A stretch of 64,000 nt of DNA from Geothrix limicola (GTDB lineage Bacteria; Acidobacteriota; Holophagae; Holophagales; Holophagaceae), in assembly GCF_030268085.1 (NCBI RefSeq), contig NZ_BSDE01000001.1, positions 1,267,990-1,331,989 of the forward strand, in the 5' to 3' direction. Below the pieces are notes generated by a model, which searched no databases, had not been told where the DNA came from, and saw only the letters and a program-made list of their open reading frames with translations. The translations under genes and the position numbers were made by a program. The stretch's first letter is position 1, and each line of letters opens with the position of its first letter. Below, one piece after another: positions 52,089 through 60,406 of the stretch.

Positions 52089-54521
52089 TCACCGCTTCGG
52101 AGGGTCCACCTCGGTGTACGGGGCGATCTCCAGGGCCTTCAGAAGGGCTCCATCCGCCGTCTGGCGGAGGGCGAAGACGAGCACGTTTCGTCGCCCCTTC
52201 CCCGTCCTGAGCCAGCACTCCGGCAGGTAGAACTCCCGCTGGGGACCCACTTCCCAATGCCTCCCGAGGTTGTACCCGTTGAGCCACAGGTAGCCGTTGC
52301 CCGAGGCGTTGACGAGGGCGCGCCAAGGCGCGCCGGCGGCTCCGCGAGGGAGTTCGAATTCAGCGCGGTACCAGGTGACCAGGCCCGTGCGTGCGCCCTT
52401 CGGCTGGGTCCTGTTGCCCTTGCGCGGGATGGCGGAAGAGCCGTCCAGATCCACATTCTTCCATCCTTCCACCCTGGTCTCGGGCCGCTGCCACCCCAGC
52501 GCGAGGCCTCCAAGGTCCGGGGCCACCTCCCAGGACAGCGTGTGCGTGAGGGCGGCCTCGTTCGTGGATAGACCCGCCCGGCGAAGGCCCGACAGTTCCT
52601 CCATGGGCACGTAGCCGTGGGCATGGCCCAGGTTCTCGTAGACGGCGACGATCTCATTTCCGCCTTCGCGCAGCAGGCCTGCGACGTCGAAGCGGTTGTC
52701 GAATTCATCGGAACGGATGCGCGCATCGGCCTTCCGGGTCGGCCAGGACTGCGCGTCCGCATCGAGGGGGAAGGTGCGCCGCGCCGGCTGGCCATTCACG
52801 AGGACGCTGACGATGTCACGGCTGAAGGTGTTGAAGAGCAGGTTCGTCTCCCGTGCCGCCTGGACCGCATCCAGCCTGACCCGCGCGCGGTAGAGGACGT
52901 AGCGGTGGTCGCTCACGCCCAGCTCCGGCAACGAGACCCCTTCGGTCAAAGGCTGCCACTGCGCCCGGTCCCAGGCGTCTTCCCGGGCCTGGACCTGCAG
53001 CAGGCGCACGGGCGCGCCCGGGACCTGGATCGGCGCCCTCTTTGCCGACAGCCTGGGCCACCACGTCCCACCCTCGACGGGGAGCCCCGGAGGCAGCACC
53101 AGCACCTTGGACCCGAGTCCCTCCAACTCATAGCCGATTTCGAAACTCGGGATGGAGGCGGCCGAAACACCCTGTCCACGGGCCTTCACGAGCACCTGAT
53201 TGCCGTGCTGATCCGTGTTGTACATCGGCCTATCGGCCCCTGCGGCGGATGCGGGCATCACCCGCACCTTTCCGCGCAGGGGCGCGTCACCGGAGTTATG
53301 GAGGAACACGAAGCGGGTGCCGTCCTGCGCGACCCGGACTCCGCCGACCAGTTCCTTGGACGCGCCCTGAAGCTCGCAGGGGCCCCCCTCGGCGCGGGCG
53401 AGAGCCCTGCCATGGACGCGAAGGAATCCGCCCAGGGCCTTGGCCACCGCGTACTTGGGCCCCAGGGTGCCGTTCTCGCGGATGGGCGCATTGTAGTCAT
53501 AGGTCGTGGTCATGCCCCGCGCACCCCAACCCTCGAAGTGGGTGCCGCCGCAGGCCATGTAGACGTTCATGCCCGTGGCCCCGCCCAGGAGCGACATCAA
53601 TGCGATGGCCTGGAAGTGACGTTCGTCGGAGTAGTGTTCTTCGCTCAGCCGGCCGCCGACCAGGGAAAACCAGCCACCCTGCAATTCGGTCACGAAGCCT
53701 GGAGCATCCGACTGGCGCCGCCGCAGGTCCGCCATCCGGTGGGCGCAGCTCGAGGCCTCGCGAAGGCCGACGTAGTAGTTGTCCGAATCGAAAACCTGCG
53801 ACAACTCGGCATCCTTGCTGGCGCGGCATTCCTCCGTCAGGCAGGTGAAGAGTGGCACCTCGAGCCCCGCTTTCAGGGCCGCCCCGCGGAGGGCGCGCAG
53901 CAGGGTCTCCTTGCCCGCGCACTCGTGGTTGTCGTACTCATTCTCGAGCTGCACGAGGATGAGTCCCTTGGCGCCCTTGGGCTTGCGCGTCACCTGCTCT
54001 CGCGCCAGCACAGGGACCACGGCGGCGTACCAGTGTTCGGCCCAACGGATGTGATCCGGATGGGCGCTCCGGAGCCAAAGATCCGATCCCCCGGGCGCGA
54101 ACTTGGCGAGCCAGCGCGGATAGGCGCCGCCGGACCATTCGGCGCAGATGAAGGGGCCGGGGCGGAGGATGGTGTAGAGCCCGAATTCGTCGTGCGCCAT
54201 CCGCATCCAGGCTTGAAGGTCCCGGAAGTCGCACTTGGAAAAGTCGTCCAGGCCTGCGGGCATGCTGCGCTCATGCCAGTTCCACGGCACGTAGCTTTCC
54301 ACGGTGTTGAAGCCCGCGGCCTTGATCTTGCGGAAGCGGTCCCGCCAGAGTTCTTTCGGACAGCGGAAATAGTGGAAGGCGGCGCTGTAGACCAGGGTGT
54401 CCTGTCCGTCCAGGGTCAGGCAATGACCGTCGTAGCGGATACGGTCGGGCCTTGGAAAGGCGCCCGGCGCCGCCAGGGCGCCAAAGGCCGCACAGAACAG
54501 GAGAGCACGCAGGAATGCCAT
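52089..54521 (-). CDS. GH35 beta-galactosidase, exported
   Basis: Retaining exo-beta-galactosidase family. Signal peptide MAFLRALLFCAAFGALAAPG, then the TIM barrel with FHYFRCPKELWRDRFRKIKA, ESYVPWNWHER, acid/base Glu in LVQLENEYDN and nucleophile Glu in FVTELQGGWF, followed by beta domains including GYLWLNGYNLGRHWEVGPQ. 810 residues from ATG 54521; an ATG six codons upstream is possible. The GH2 gene ends 49 bases upstream. Release of galactose from oligosaccharides is the likely role. Confidence 0.92.
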   Translation of the reverse strand: MAFLRALLFCAAFGALAAPGAFPRPDRIRYDGHCLTLDGQDTLVYSAAFHYFRCPKELWRDRFRKIKAAGFNTVESYVPWNWHERSMPAGLDDFSKCDFRDLQAWMRMAHDEFGLYTILRPGPFICAEWSGGAYPRWLAKFAPGGSDLWLRSAHPDHIRWAEHWYAAVVPVLAREQVTRKPKGAKGLILVQLENEYDNHECAGKETLLRALRGAALKAGLEVPLFTCLTEECRASKDAELSQVFDSDNYYVGLREASSCAHRMADLRRRQSDAPGFVTELQGGWFSLVGGRLSEEHYSDERHFQAIALMSLLGGATGMNVYMACGGTHFEGWGARGMTTTYDYNAPIRENGTLGPKYAVAKALGGFLRVHGRALARAEGGPCELQGASKELVGGVRVAQDGTRFVFLHNSGDAPLRGKVRVMPASAAGADRPMYNTDQHGNQVLVKARGQGVSAASIPSFEIGYELEGLGSKVLVLPPGLPVEGGTWWPRLSAKRAPIQVPGAPVRLLQVQAREDAWDRAQWQPLTEGVSLPELGVSDHRYVLYRARVRLDAVQAARETNLLFNTFSRDIVSVLVNGQPARRTFPLDADAQSWPTRKADARIRSDEFDNRFDVAGLLREGGNEIVAVYENLGHAHGYVPMEELSGLRRAGLSTNEAALTHTLSWEVAPDLGGLALGWQRPETRVEGWKNVDLDGSSAIPRKGNRTQPKGARTGLVTWYRAEFELPRGAAGAPWRALVNASGNGYLWLNGYNLGRHWEVGPQREFYLPECWLRTGKGRRNVLVFALRQTADGALLKALEIAPYTEVDPPKR

Positions 54522-54570
54522 GGATCCGCTACCTTTCAATCGTCCCTCCCAACCCCATCAGAACACGGCC

Positions 54571-57117
54571 TCAGGAGCCGGCATCCACCGACAGTTCGGA
54601 GCCTGAGAGACCCTCTGCCACGGCCCGGACCCTGATCCGGCCAGGCGCCTTGGCCCGCAGCAGCACCGAGGCGATGCCCGCCTCCACGCGGGCCACGGGG
54701 CCGCCCAGGAGCTCACCGGGGCTCTGCACTTCGAAGCGCACCGGACGGCCGGATTCAGGCACCACGGTGCCCGAGGCATCGCGGATCTCCGCCCTCACGA
54801 AGACTACATCGGCGCCATCTCCCGCCAGGGGCACGCCCGCCAGATCGACGGAAAGATCGATGTGGGCGGGAGTCCCGGGGGTGCGCCGCAGGTGCTCGGC
54901 CACCGGCCGGCCCGTGAGGTAGGCCACGGCTTTCAGTTCGCCACGTTCGAAGGGCACGGCGGGAAAGGTGAAGGGGGGATGGTCCAGGTGGCGCGCGTTT
55001 CCGCCGTCGAAGATCCGATCGATGACATCACCAGGAATCTGCCGCTGGCCCCTCCCCTTGGCGGCGTCCTGACGGGTGACTTCGCCCTTTTGCCAGTAGT
55101 TGGGATCGGCGTCGGGGATGGGCACCTGGTAGGACGTGTCGGGCCCCGCATCGGGCTTGCGGCGGCCCAGGCTGCGGCCGTTCAGGAAGAGTTCCACCTC
55201 GTCGCCGTTGGAGAACACGACCACCTTCCCCGTGGGCCGCGGCGTCCACTCGGTGGCGAGGAAGGCCATGGGACCGCTGTCCACATTGGTGCGCCGAAGG
55301 TTGGGGTCCCGTTGGCTGCGGTAGAAGTGGTAGACGTACTTGGGCAGGCGCAGGTAGTCGAGGGCCCCGCAGCGGCTGATGGGCAGATCCTCGGAACAGC
55401 CGCGGAAGTGATCGATGCCCACCCAGATGCAATCGCCGAGGGTCCAGGTCCAGCTGAGGTTCTGGTTATGGGTCCACTGGTAGTTCCAGGCCTGAAGCAA
55501 CTGGGCGGTCTCGCCATCCCCGCGGGCCATGCGGCTTGTGCTGTTCTCACCGCCGAATTCGTAGTCCCCGTACTCGCGATGGAAGCCCACGCGGCCTGCG
55601 AGTTCCTTGGCCATGGGTCGCTCGTAGAAATCCGTCCAAAGCGTGTAGGGCACGTCGTAGCCGATGGAAGCCGCATCCTTCCGCCCCAGGGTGTCGCCAC
55701 CCGTGAAGCAGCCATCGCCGGGCTGCTCTTCGTGGGCGACGCGCACCAGGTGCTGATAGAAGGCATCGCGCGGTTGGTAGGTTTCGTTGAGGCTGGTCTC
55801 CCAGTAGAGAACGGAGGGGTGGTTCCGGTCCCGCCGCACCAGCTGGCGCAGATCCCGCTCCACGGCCGCCTTGAAGTCGGGCGTGTCCAGGTACCACTGC
55901 CAACCCGGAATGCATGGCGCCACCAGCAGTCCCAGGCGGTCGCAGGCATCGAGGAAGGCGGGGCTCTGCGGGTATTGGGAAAGGCGCAGGAAGTTGAATC
56001 CGGCCGCCTTCAAGCGGCGGGCATCCCGTTCCTGGGCCTGGTCCGGGATGGCGTTCCCCAGCCATGGGTAGTCGTTGTGGCGATTGGCGCCTCGGAGTTC
56101 CAAGGGTTCGCCGTTCAGCCGAAAGCCCTTGCCGGGTTCCATGGTTACGCGCCGGAGGCCGACTCGGGTTTCCCGTCGATCCAGCATTTTGCCATCCGTG
56201 ACTAGCTCGGTACGCAGGGTGTAGAGCCAGGGATGGTCCGGGTGCCAAAGGCGTGGATGGGTGATGCGCAGTTCGATTTGAGACAAGGATTCACGGCCCT
56301 GGTCCAACCTCTCCACTTTGCTCGTCCAACGCGCAGCGGGGTGTCCCGAGGGCTCCAGCAGGGTGTGCCGAATCCGGATATGGGCGGCGGTTCCGCGTCC
56401 GTTCGCAATGTGAGTCTGGACAAAGAGGCGAGCCGAATCGCGCGTGGCCTCCTCGCAGCGGATGGAGAGGCCGCCGCTTCCCGGGCGATCGGCTTCGACC
56501 GCATCGGTGATGCGCAAGGGATCCGTAACCACCAGCCAGGCGCCGCGGTAGAGCCCGCCGAAATAACAAAAATCCAGGTCCTTCAGGGGCTTTCCGGGCG
56601 GAACTCCGGGCATGTCTCGGTTGTCCAGGCGCAGGGCGATCAGGGCCTCGCCGCCCTTGGAAGCTTCGGCCGAGAGGTCCAGGAAGAAGGGCAGGTAGCC
56701 GCCTTCATGGGTCATGCGAAGTTGGCCGTTCACGAAGACTTCGGCCCGCTGCATGGCCCCGTCGAAGCGGATGCCCACGCGCTTCCCGCGCCACTCGGGC
56801 CTCATGGCCAGGGGAAGGCGGTACCAGCAGAGGCCCTGGAAGTGATGATTGGCCGTCCCGGGCGCTTCGATGCGCGCCGTGTGGGGCAGGACTGCCTGTT
56901 CCCAGCTTCCGTCTTCAAATCTGGGCTGAGCCTCCGCCGGCGTGGCATCCGCCTGGGTGGACGTCATGCGCTGATAACGCCAGCCGTGATTCAAAGGCTG
57001 GTCCATTCCGAATAAGGCCCCGGCCATGCAGGCGGCCGTGAAGCCACGCAACAGAATCGAGGCGACGCGCCCAAGGGGGGCGGGTGCGGTGAGAACGCAG
57101 ATGTATGGAATCTTCAT
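54571..57117 (-). CDS. GH2-family glycosidase (beta-galactosidase-like)
   Basis: An 848-residue GH2 enzyme with an N-terminal hydrophobic leader (to about residue 40), a jelly-roll sugar-binding domain (WYRLPLAMRPEWRGKRVGIRFDG), an Ig-like domain, and a TIM barrel with GANRHNDYPWLGN, NFLRLSQYPQSP, acid/base Glu in YWETSLNETY and nucleophile Glu in GFHREYGDYEFG. C-terminal Ig-like domains end in LSGSELSVDAGS. Substrate beta-galactoside versus beta-glucuronide/mannoside cannot be settled by eye. GAGG lies 5 bases before the ATG. Confidence 0.88.
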   Translation of the reverse strand: MKIPYICVLTAPAPLGRVASILLRGFTAACMAGALFGMDQPLNHGWRYQRMTSTQADATPAEAQPRFEDGSWEQAVLPHTARIEAPGTANHHFQGLCWYRLPLAMRPEWRGKRVGIRFDGAMQRAEVFVNGQLRMTHEGGYLPFFLDLSAEASKGGEALIALRLDNRDMPGVPPGKPLKDLDFCYFGGLYRGAWLVVTDPLRITDAVEADRPGSGGLSIRCEEATRDSARLFVQTHIANGRGTAAHIRIRHTLLEPSGHPAARWTSKVERLDQGRESLSQIELRITHPRLWHPDHPWLYTLRTELVTDGKMLDRRETRVGLRRVTMEPGKGFRLNGEPLELRGANRHNDYPWLGNAIPDQAQERDARRLKAAGFNFLRLSQYPQSPAFLDACDRLGLLVAPCIPGWQWYLDTPDFKAAVERDLRQLVRRDRNHPSVLYWETSLNETYQPRDAFYQHLVRVAHEEQPGDGCFTGGDTLGRKDAASIGYDVPYTLWTDFYERPMAKELAGRVGFHREYGDYEFGGENSTSRMARGDGETAQLLQAWNYQWTHNQNLSWTWTLGDCIWVGIDHFRGCSEDLPISRCGALDYLRLPKYVYHFYRSQRDPNLRRTNVDSGPMAFLATEWTPRPTGKVVVFSNGDEVELFLNGRSLGRRKPDAGPDTSYQVPIPDADPNYWQKGEVTRQDAAKGRGQRQIPGDVIDRIFDGGNARHLDHPPFTFPAVPFERGELKAVAYLTGRPVAEHLRRTPGTPAHIDLSVDLAGVPLAGDGADVVFVRAEIRDASGTVVPESGRPVRFEVQSPGELLGGPVARVEAGIASVLLRAKAPGRIRVRAVAEGLSGSELSVDAGS

Positions 57118-57200
57118 TTTTCCTCTTCATGGTTTCCCCAAGGGATGGACGGCGTTCCATCTGAATCCCTATCGGGGCGCTGCCCTCGGCGGGCCCAGGG

Positions 57201-59720
57201 TTAAGGGGCGGTGCTCAGCGTGAAGCGTCCTTCCAGGCGGATGTATTCCGACGAGGCGCCCACCATCACCTTGTAATCCCCGGCCTCCACGGCCCAGTGC
57301 ATGCGGCGATCGAGGATCTCGAGATTCTCGCGAGTCAGGTCCAGCGTCACGCGACGGCGCTCCCCCGGCTGCAGATGCACGCGCTGGAAGCCTCCCAGCC
57401 GCTTTTCGTACGTGGTGACCGAAGCCAGGAGTTGGCGCGTGTAGAGCTGCACCACCTCGTCGCCCGCGCACGCGCCGGCGTTGCGGACCTCGAAGCTGAC
57501 GCGCACCAAGGAGCCGTTCGGATCGTTCAACGGTTCGACCTGAAGCCCCTCGTACTGGAAGCTCGTGTAGCTCAGGCCGTAGCCGAAGGGATAGAGCGGG
57601 CCCACCAGCCCGGCAGACCAGTTGCCCAGCCGTTCATCGTTGCCGTTGGGCTTGGTGGGGAAGGCGAGGGGCAGCTGGCCCACGCTGCGCGGATAGGTCG
57701 CGTTCAGCTTGCCGCCGGGATTGAGGTCCCCGAACAGGGCTTCGGCGATGGCCTGCCCGCCGCTGGCGCCGGGCTGGTGGGCGAGAAGGATGGCCGGGAC
57801 GTGATCCTGGATCCAGTTGATCGTCGTCGGACGCCCGGCACAGAGCACCACGATCACGGGCTTTCCCGTGGCCTGCAGGGCCCGCACAAGGTCCTCCTGG
57901 CGGCCGGCTAGATCCAGCGAAGTGCGGCTGCGGCTTTCGCCGCTGGTGGTCCATCCGGAATCGCCCACGGCCACCACGATGGCGTCGCACTGGCGGCCAA
58001 GCGCCACGGCCTCGTCGATTCCCTGCCGCTCCCCAGGGCTGAGGGGCTGGGCGTAGCGCTCGTTTTCGGGCCAGCCTTTCGGCACGAGGGCGCAGCCCTT
58101 GGCGTGCTTCACCGCGAGCCCCGGACCCGCCACTTCACGCAGGCCCTGCAGGATCGTCGTCACCGCCGTGCCATAGGGACCGTAGCGCTTGAGGGCGACG
58201 CCCGCGTCATCCGCCACGGGGCCGATGACGGCGAGGGATTTCAGCCTCTTCCGGTCCAGGGGCAGGGTGTGGTTCTCGTTCTTCAACAGGACCAGGGACT
58301 GCCGTTCCACCTCAAGTTCCACGGCCCGGTGGGCGGCTCCACCCACCACCGCGTCCGCGGCAGGATCCTCGGGCGTGTAGGGATGGTCGAAAAGACCCGA
58401 GGCGAATTTCGGATACAGCACTTCGGCCACCCGACGATCCAGGGTGTCGCGGCTGATCTTCCCGGTCTTCACGAGGTCACGGAGGGCCTCCACGTAGACC
58501 TTGGGATGCTCGAAACTGAGCCAGAGATCCATGCCCGCATTCACGCACTGGCGGTAGGCGTCCTTGGCGTCCTGCGCCGTGCCATGGATGGTGGCGAGAC
58601 GCTCCATGCCGTCGGCATCGCTGATCAGGTAGCCCTTCAGGCCCCAGTCGCGGCGCAGACGGCCCTGAAGCAGCTCTTCGGAAGCATGGAGGGGCACGCC
58701 GTCGTAATCCGCGTAACAGACCATGGCGTTCATCAACCCGCCCTCGCGGATGGCCGCCTTCCAGGTCGCAAAGGAGATCTCCTCCATCTCGCGGGGCGTG
58801 ACCCGGGGATCCGTGCGGGCGTCGCCTTCGCGGCCGCCCTTCACGTAGCCGTAGGGACCGAAATGCTTCGCCGTGGCCAGCACACCCTGGCTCTGGATGC
58901 CGCGAACCATGGCGACGCCGAGCCGGGAGGCCAGCCAGGGATCCTCGGAAAGGCTCTCCTCGAAGCGGCCCCAGCGCGCGTCCCGTGCCACATCCAGAAT
59001 CGGGCACCAGAGGGTGCCCAGGCCCAGCAGGTGGGCCTCGCGACCCATCACTTCGGCCGCACGCTGGACCAGCTCCGGGTTCCAGGTGGCGCCCAGGGCC
59101 AGGGGCACCGGGAAGCAGGTGCTGGCCTTGGCTTCGACGCCCTTGATGCCTTCGGCGCCCATGAGGGCCGGGATGCCCAGGCGGGTGTGCTCAATGAAAA
59201 AACGCTGCAGTTCGTTCCCGTTCCGCGCACGGTTCGAGGCCGGCCAACCCAGGTCCGTCTCCCCCCGCCCCTGCAGGTGCTGCACCACCTGGCCGATACC
59301 GTCCTTCCAGACTTCATCGCGCCAGGAGGCCTCGGGGAAAGGCGTCTTCATGACGATGGCGAACCCGTAGACCGAGGCCAACTGACAGGTCTTCTCCTCC
59401 AGACTCATGCGCGACAGCAGGTCCCGGATGCGCGCTTCCACCGGAAGCGAGGGATCCTCGTAGGGATCCTTCACCCCGTTCTTGTTGAGATCGATCCAGC
59501 CCTTCCGGTAGATGCCGGGTCGCTTGGGGAATGCGGCCTGGGACTGGGTGAGCGAGCCCCCTCCCTGGGCGCCCTTGTGCTGGGCGTCATGGTAGGTCTC
59601 CTGGGCGCCGACCCGAAGGCCACAGCACAGGGCCAGACAGGCCACCGCGAGGTCGCGCAGGAGGCGGCGGGAAACGGGTCTGAGAAAGACGGGGGCGCGG
59701 TGATGCTCGAGCTGGATCAT
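57201..59720 (-). CDS. GH3 beta-glucosidase/beta-xylosidase (BglX-like), exported
   Basis: An 839-residue enzyme. After a hydrophobic leader (DLAVACLALCCGLRVGAQE) come the (beta/alpha)8 domain with ILDVARDARWGRFEESLSED, TAKHFGPYGYVKGGRE and nucleophile Asp in LKGYLISDADGMERLA, then the alpha/beta sandwich with VLLKNENHTLPLDRK, and a fibronectin-III-like end. The usual SDW at the nucleophile is SDA here. It is 83 bases upstream of GH2, and a terminator-like hairpin lies in its own leader. Confidence 0.9.
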   Translation of the reverse strand: MIQLEHHRAPVFLRPVSRRLLRDLAVACLALCCGLRVGAQETYHDAQHKGAQGGGSLTQSQAAFPKRPGIYRKGWIDLNKNGVKDPYEDPSLPVEARIRDLLSRMSLEEKTCQLASVYGFAIVMKTPFPEASWRDEVWKDGIGQVVQHLQGRGETDLGWPASNRARNGNELQRFFIEHTRLGIPALMGAEGIKGVEAKASTCFPVPLALGATWNPELVQRAAEVMGREAHLLGLGTLWCPILDVARDARWGRFEESLSEDPWLASRLGVAMVRGIQSQGVLATAKHFGPYGYVKGGREGDARTDPRVTPREMEEISFATWKAAIREGGLMNAMVCYADYDGVPLHASEELLQGRLRRDWGLKGYLISDADGMERLATIHGTAQDAKDAYRQCVNAGMDLWLSFEHPKVYVEALRDLVKTGKISRDTLDRRVAEVLYPKFASGLFDHPYTPEDPAADAVVGGAAHRAVELEVERQSLVLLKNENHTLPLDRKRLKSLAVIGPVADDAGVALKRYGPYGTAVTTILQGLREVAGPGLAVKHAKGCALVPKGWPENERYAQPLSPGERQGIDEAVALGRQCDAIVVAVGDSGWTTSGESRSRTSLDLAGRQEDLVRALQATGKPVIVVLCAGRPTTINWIQDHVPAILLAHQPGASGGQAIAEALFGDLNPGGKLNATYPRSVGQLPLAFPTKPNGNDERLGNWSAGLVGPLYPFGYGLSYTSFQYEGLQVEPLNDPNGSLVRVSFEVRNAGACAGDEVVQLYTRQLLASVTTYEKRLGGFQRVHLQPGERRRVTLDLTRENLEILDRRMHWAVEAGDYKVMVGASSEYIRLEGRFTLSTAP

Positions 59721-59733
59721 GTGGCTCTTGAAG

Positions 59734-59790
59734 AAAAAAATCGGAGATCAGGATCCGCGCGGACGACGAGCGCCATCACGCGGATCCTGA
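59734..59790 (-). terminator. Hairpin plus T-run between small barrel gene and GH3
   Basis: TCAGGATCCGCG at 59779-59790 and its exact inverse at 59748-59759 form a 12-bp stem with a 19-base loop on the minus strand. T7 follows 7 bases later (59734-59740). It begins 14 bases after the barrel stop and ends 13 bases before the GH3 ATG, so it can terminate or attenuate read-through from the TonB-receptor part into the hydrolase genes. Confidence 0.65.
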
Positions 59791-59804
59791 CTGCCAAGGC
59801 TGGA

Positions 59805-60389
59805 TCAGAAACGGTAGTTGGCCTGGAAGGTCCAGTAGGCCGGGCGGCTGGGGTTCAGGCCCGGCGTGTAGTCCAGGTTGGCGCGGCTGCGCCACTGGGT
59901 CTGCGTGAAACCCGTGGACACGGACCAGTCCTCGTTGATGACGTATTTCACGCCGAGGCGCCAGCCCAGCTTCCAGTTCTGATCGCCCTGGTTGGCGGTG
60001 ACGGGATCGCCGCCGCGGCGCTCCACCTGCCACTGGTGGATGGAGGGGCCCGTGTAGATGCTGAGGGGCGTGCCGTCGATCTTGTAGTTCAGATCAACAC
60101 CGATCAGGTTGGCGGCCAGGTTGAAGGTGCTGGCGTCCGTTGTCTCCTTCCCCGGCAGGATCTGGTGGCCGAAGTAGGTCAGGAAGGAGACGCCGTAGCC
60201 TTCGGGATGGCTGAGGTAGCCCACCTGGAAGCCGTAGCCCTTCATGGTCTGGCGGTTGAGGTCGAGGGCGTCGCCGTGGGGCGTGAGGATGGCGGCGGAA
60301 AGAACGATGCCGTCCTTTTCCTGGGCCCGGAGCGAGGCGGCGGAGGCGAGGGCCAGCACAGCGGCGAGACTGCTGAGGATCTTTTTCAT
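59805..60389 (-). CDS. Small outer-membrane beta-barrel protein, 194 aa
   Basis: Signal peptide MKKILSSLAAVLALASAASLRA, then alternating-hydrophobicity strands typical of an 8-10-stranded barrel (YGFQVGYLSHPEGYGVSFL, GWRLGVKYVINEDWSVSTGF), ending WTFQANYRF with a terminal Phe. I start at ATG 60389, with GGAG 8 bases upstream; an ATG two codons earlier is in frame. It follows the TonB receptor by 17 bases. Function unknown; it may be an accessory channel or surface protein for glycan uptake. Confidence 0.75.
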   Translation of the reverse strand: MKKILSSLAAVLALASAASLRAQEKDGIVLSAAILTPHGDALDLNRQTMKGYGFQVGYLSHPEGYGVSFLTYFGHQILPGKETTDASTFNLAANLIGVDLNYKIDGTPLSIYTGPSIHQWQVERRGGDPVTANQGDQNWKLGWRLGVKYVINEDWSVSTGFTQTQWRSRANLDYTPGLNPSRPAYWTFQANYRF

Positions 60390-60406
60390 GGTCATGTCTC
60401 CAGGTC

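Noticed and set aside
59748..59790. The 12-bp inverted repeat as an insertion-sequence end or attachment site
   Set aside because: No transposase or integrase and no flanking direct repeats; position and T-run fit an RNA hairpin better.
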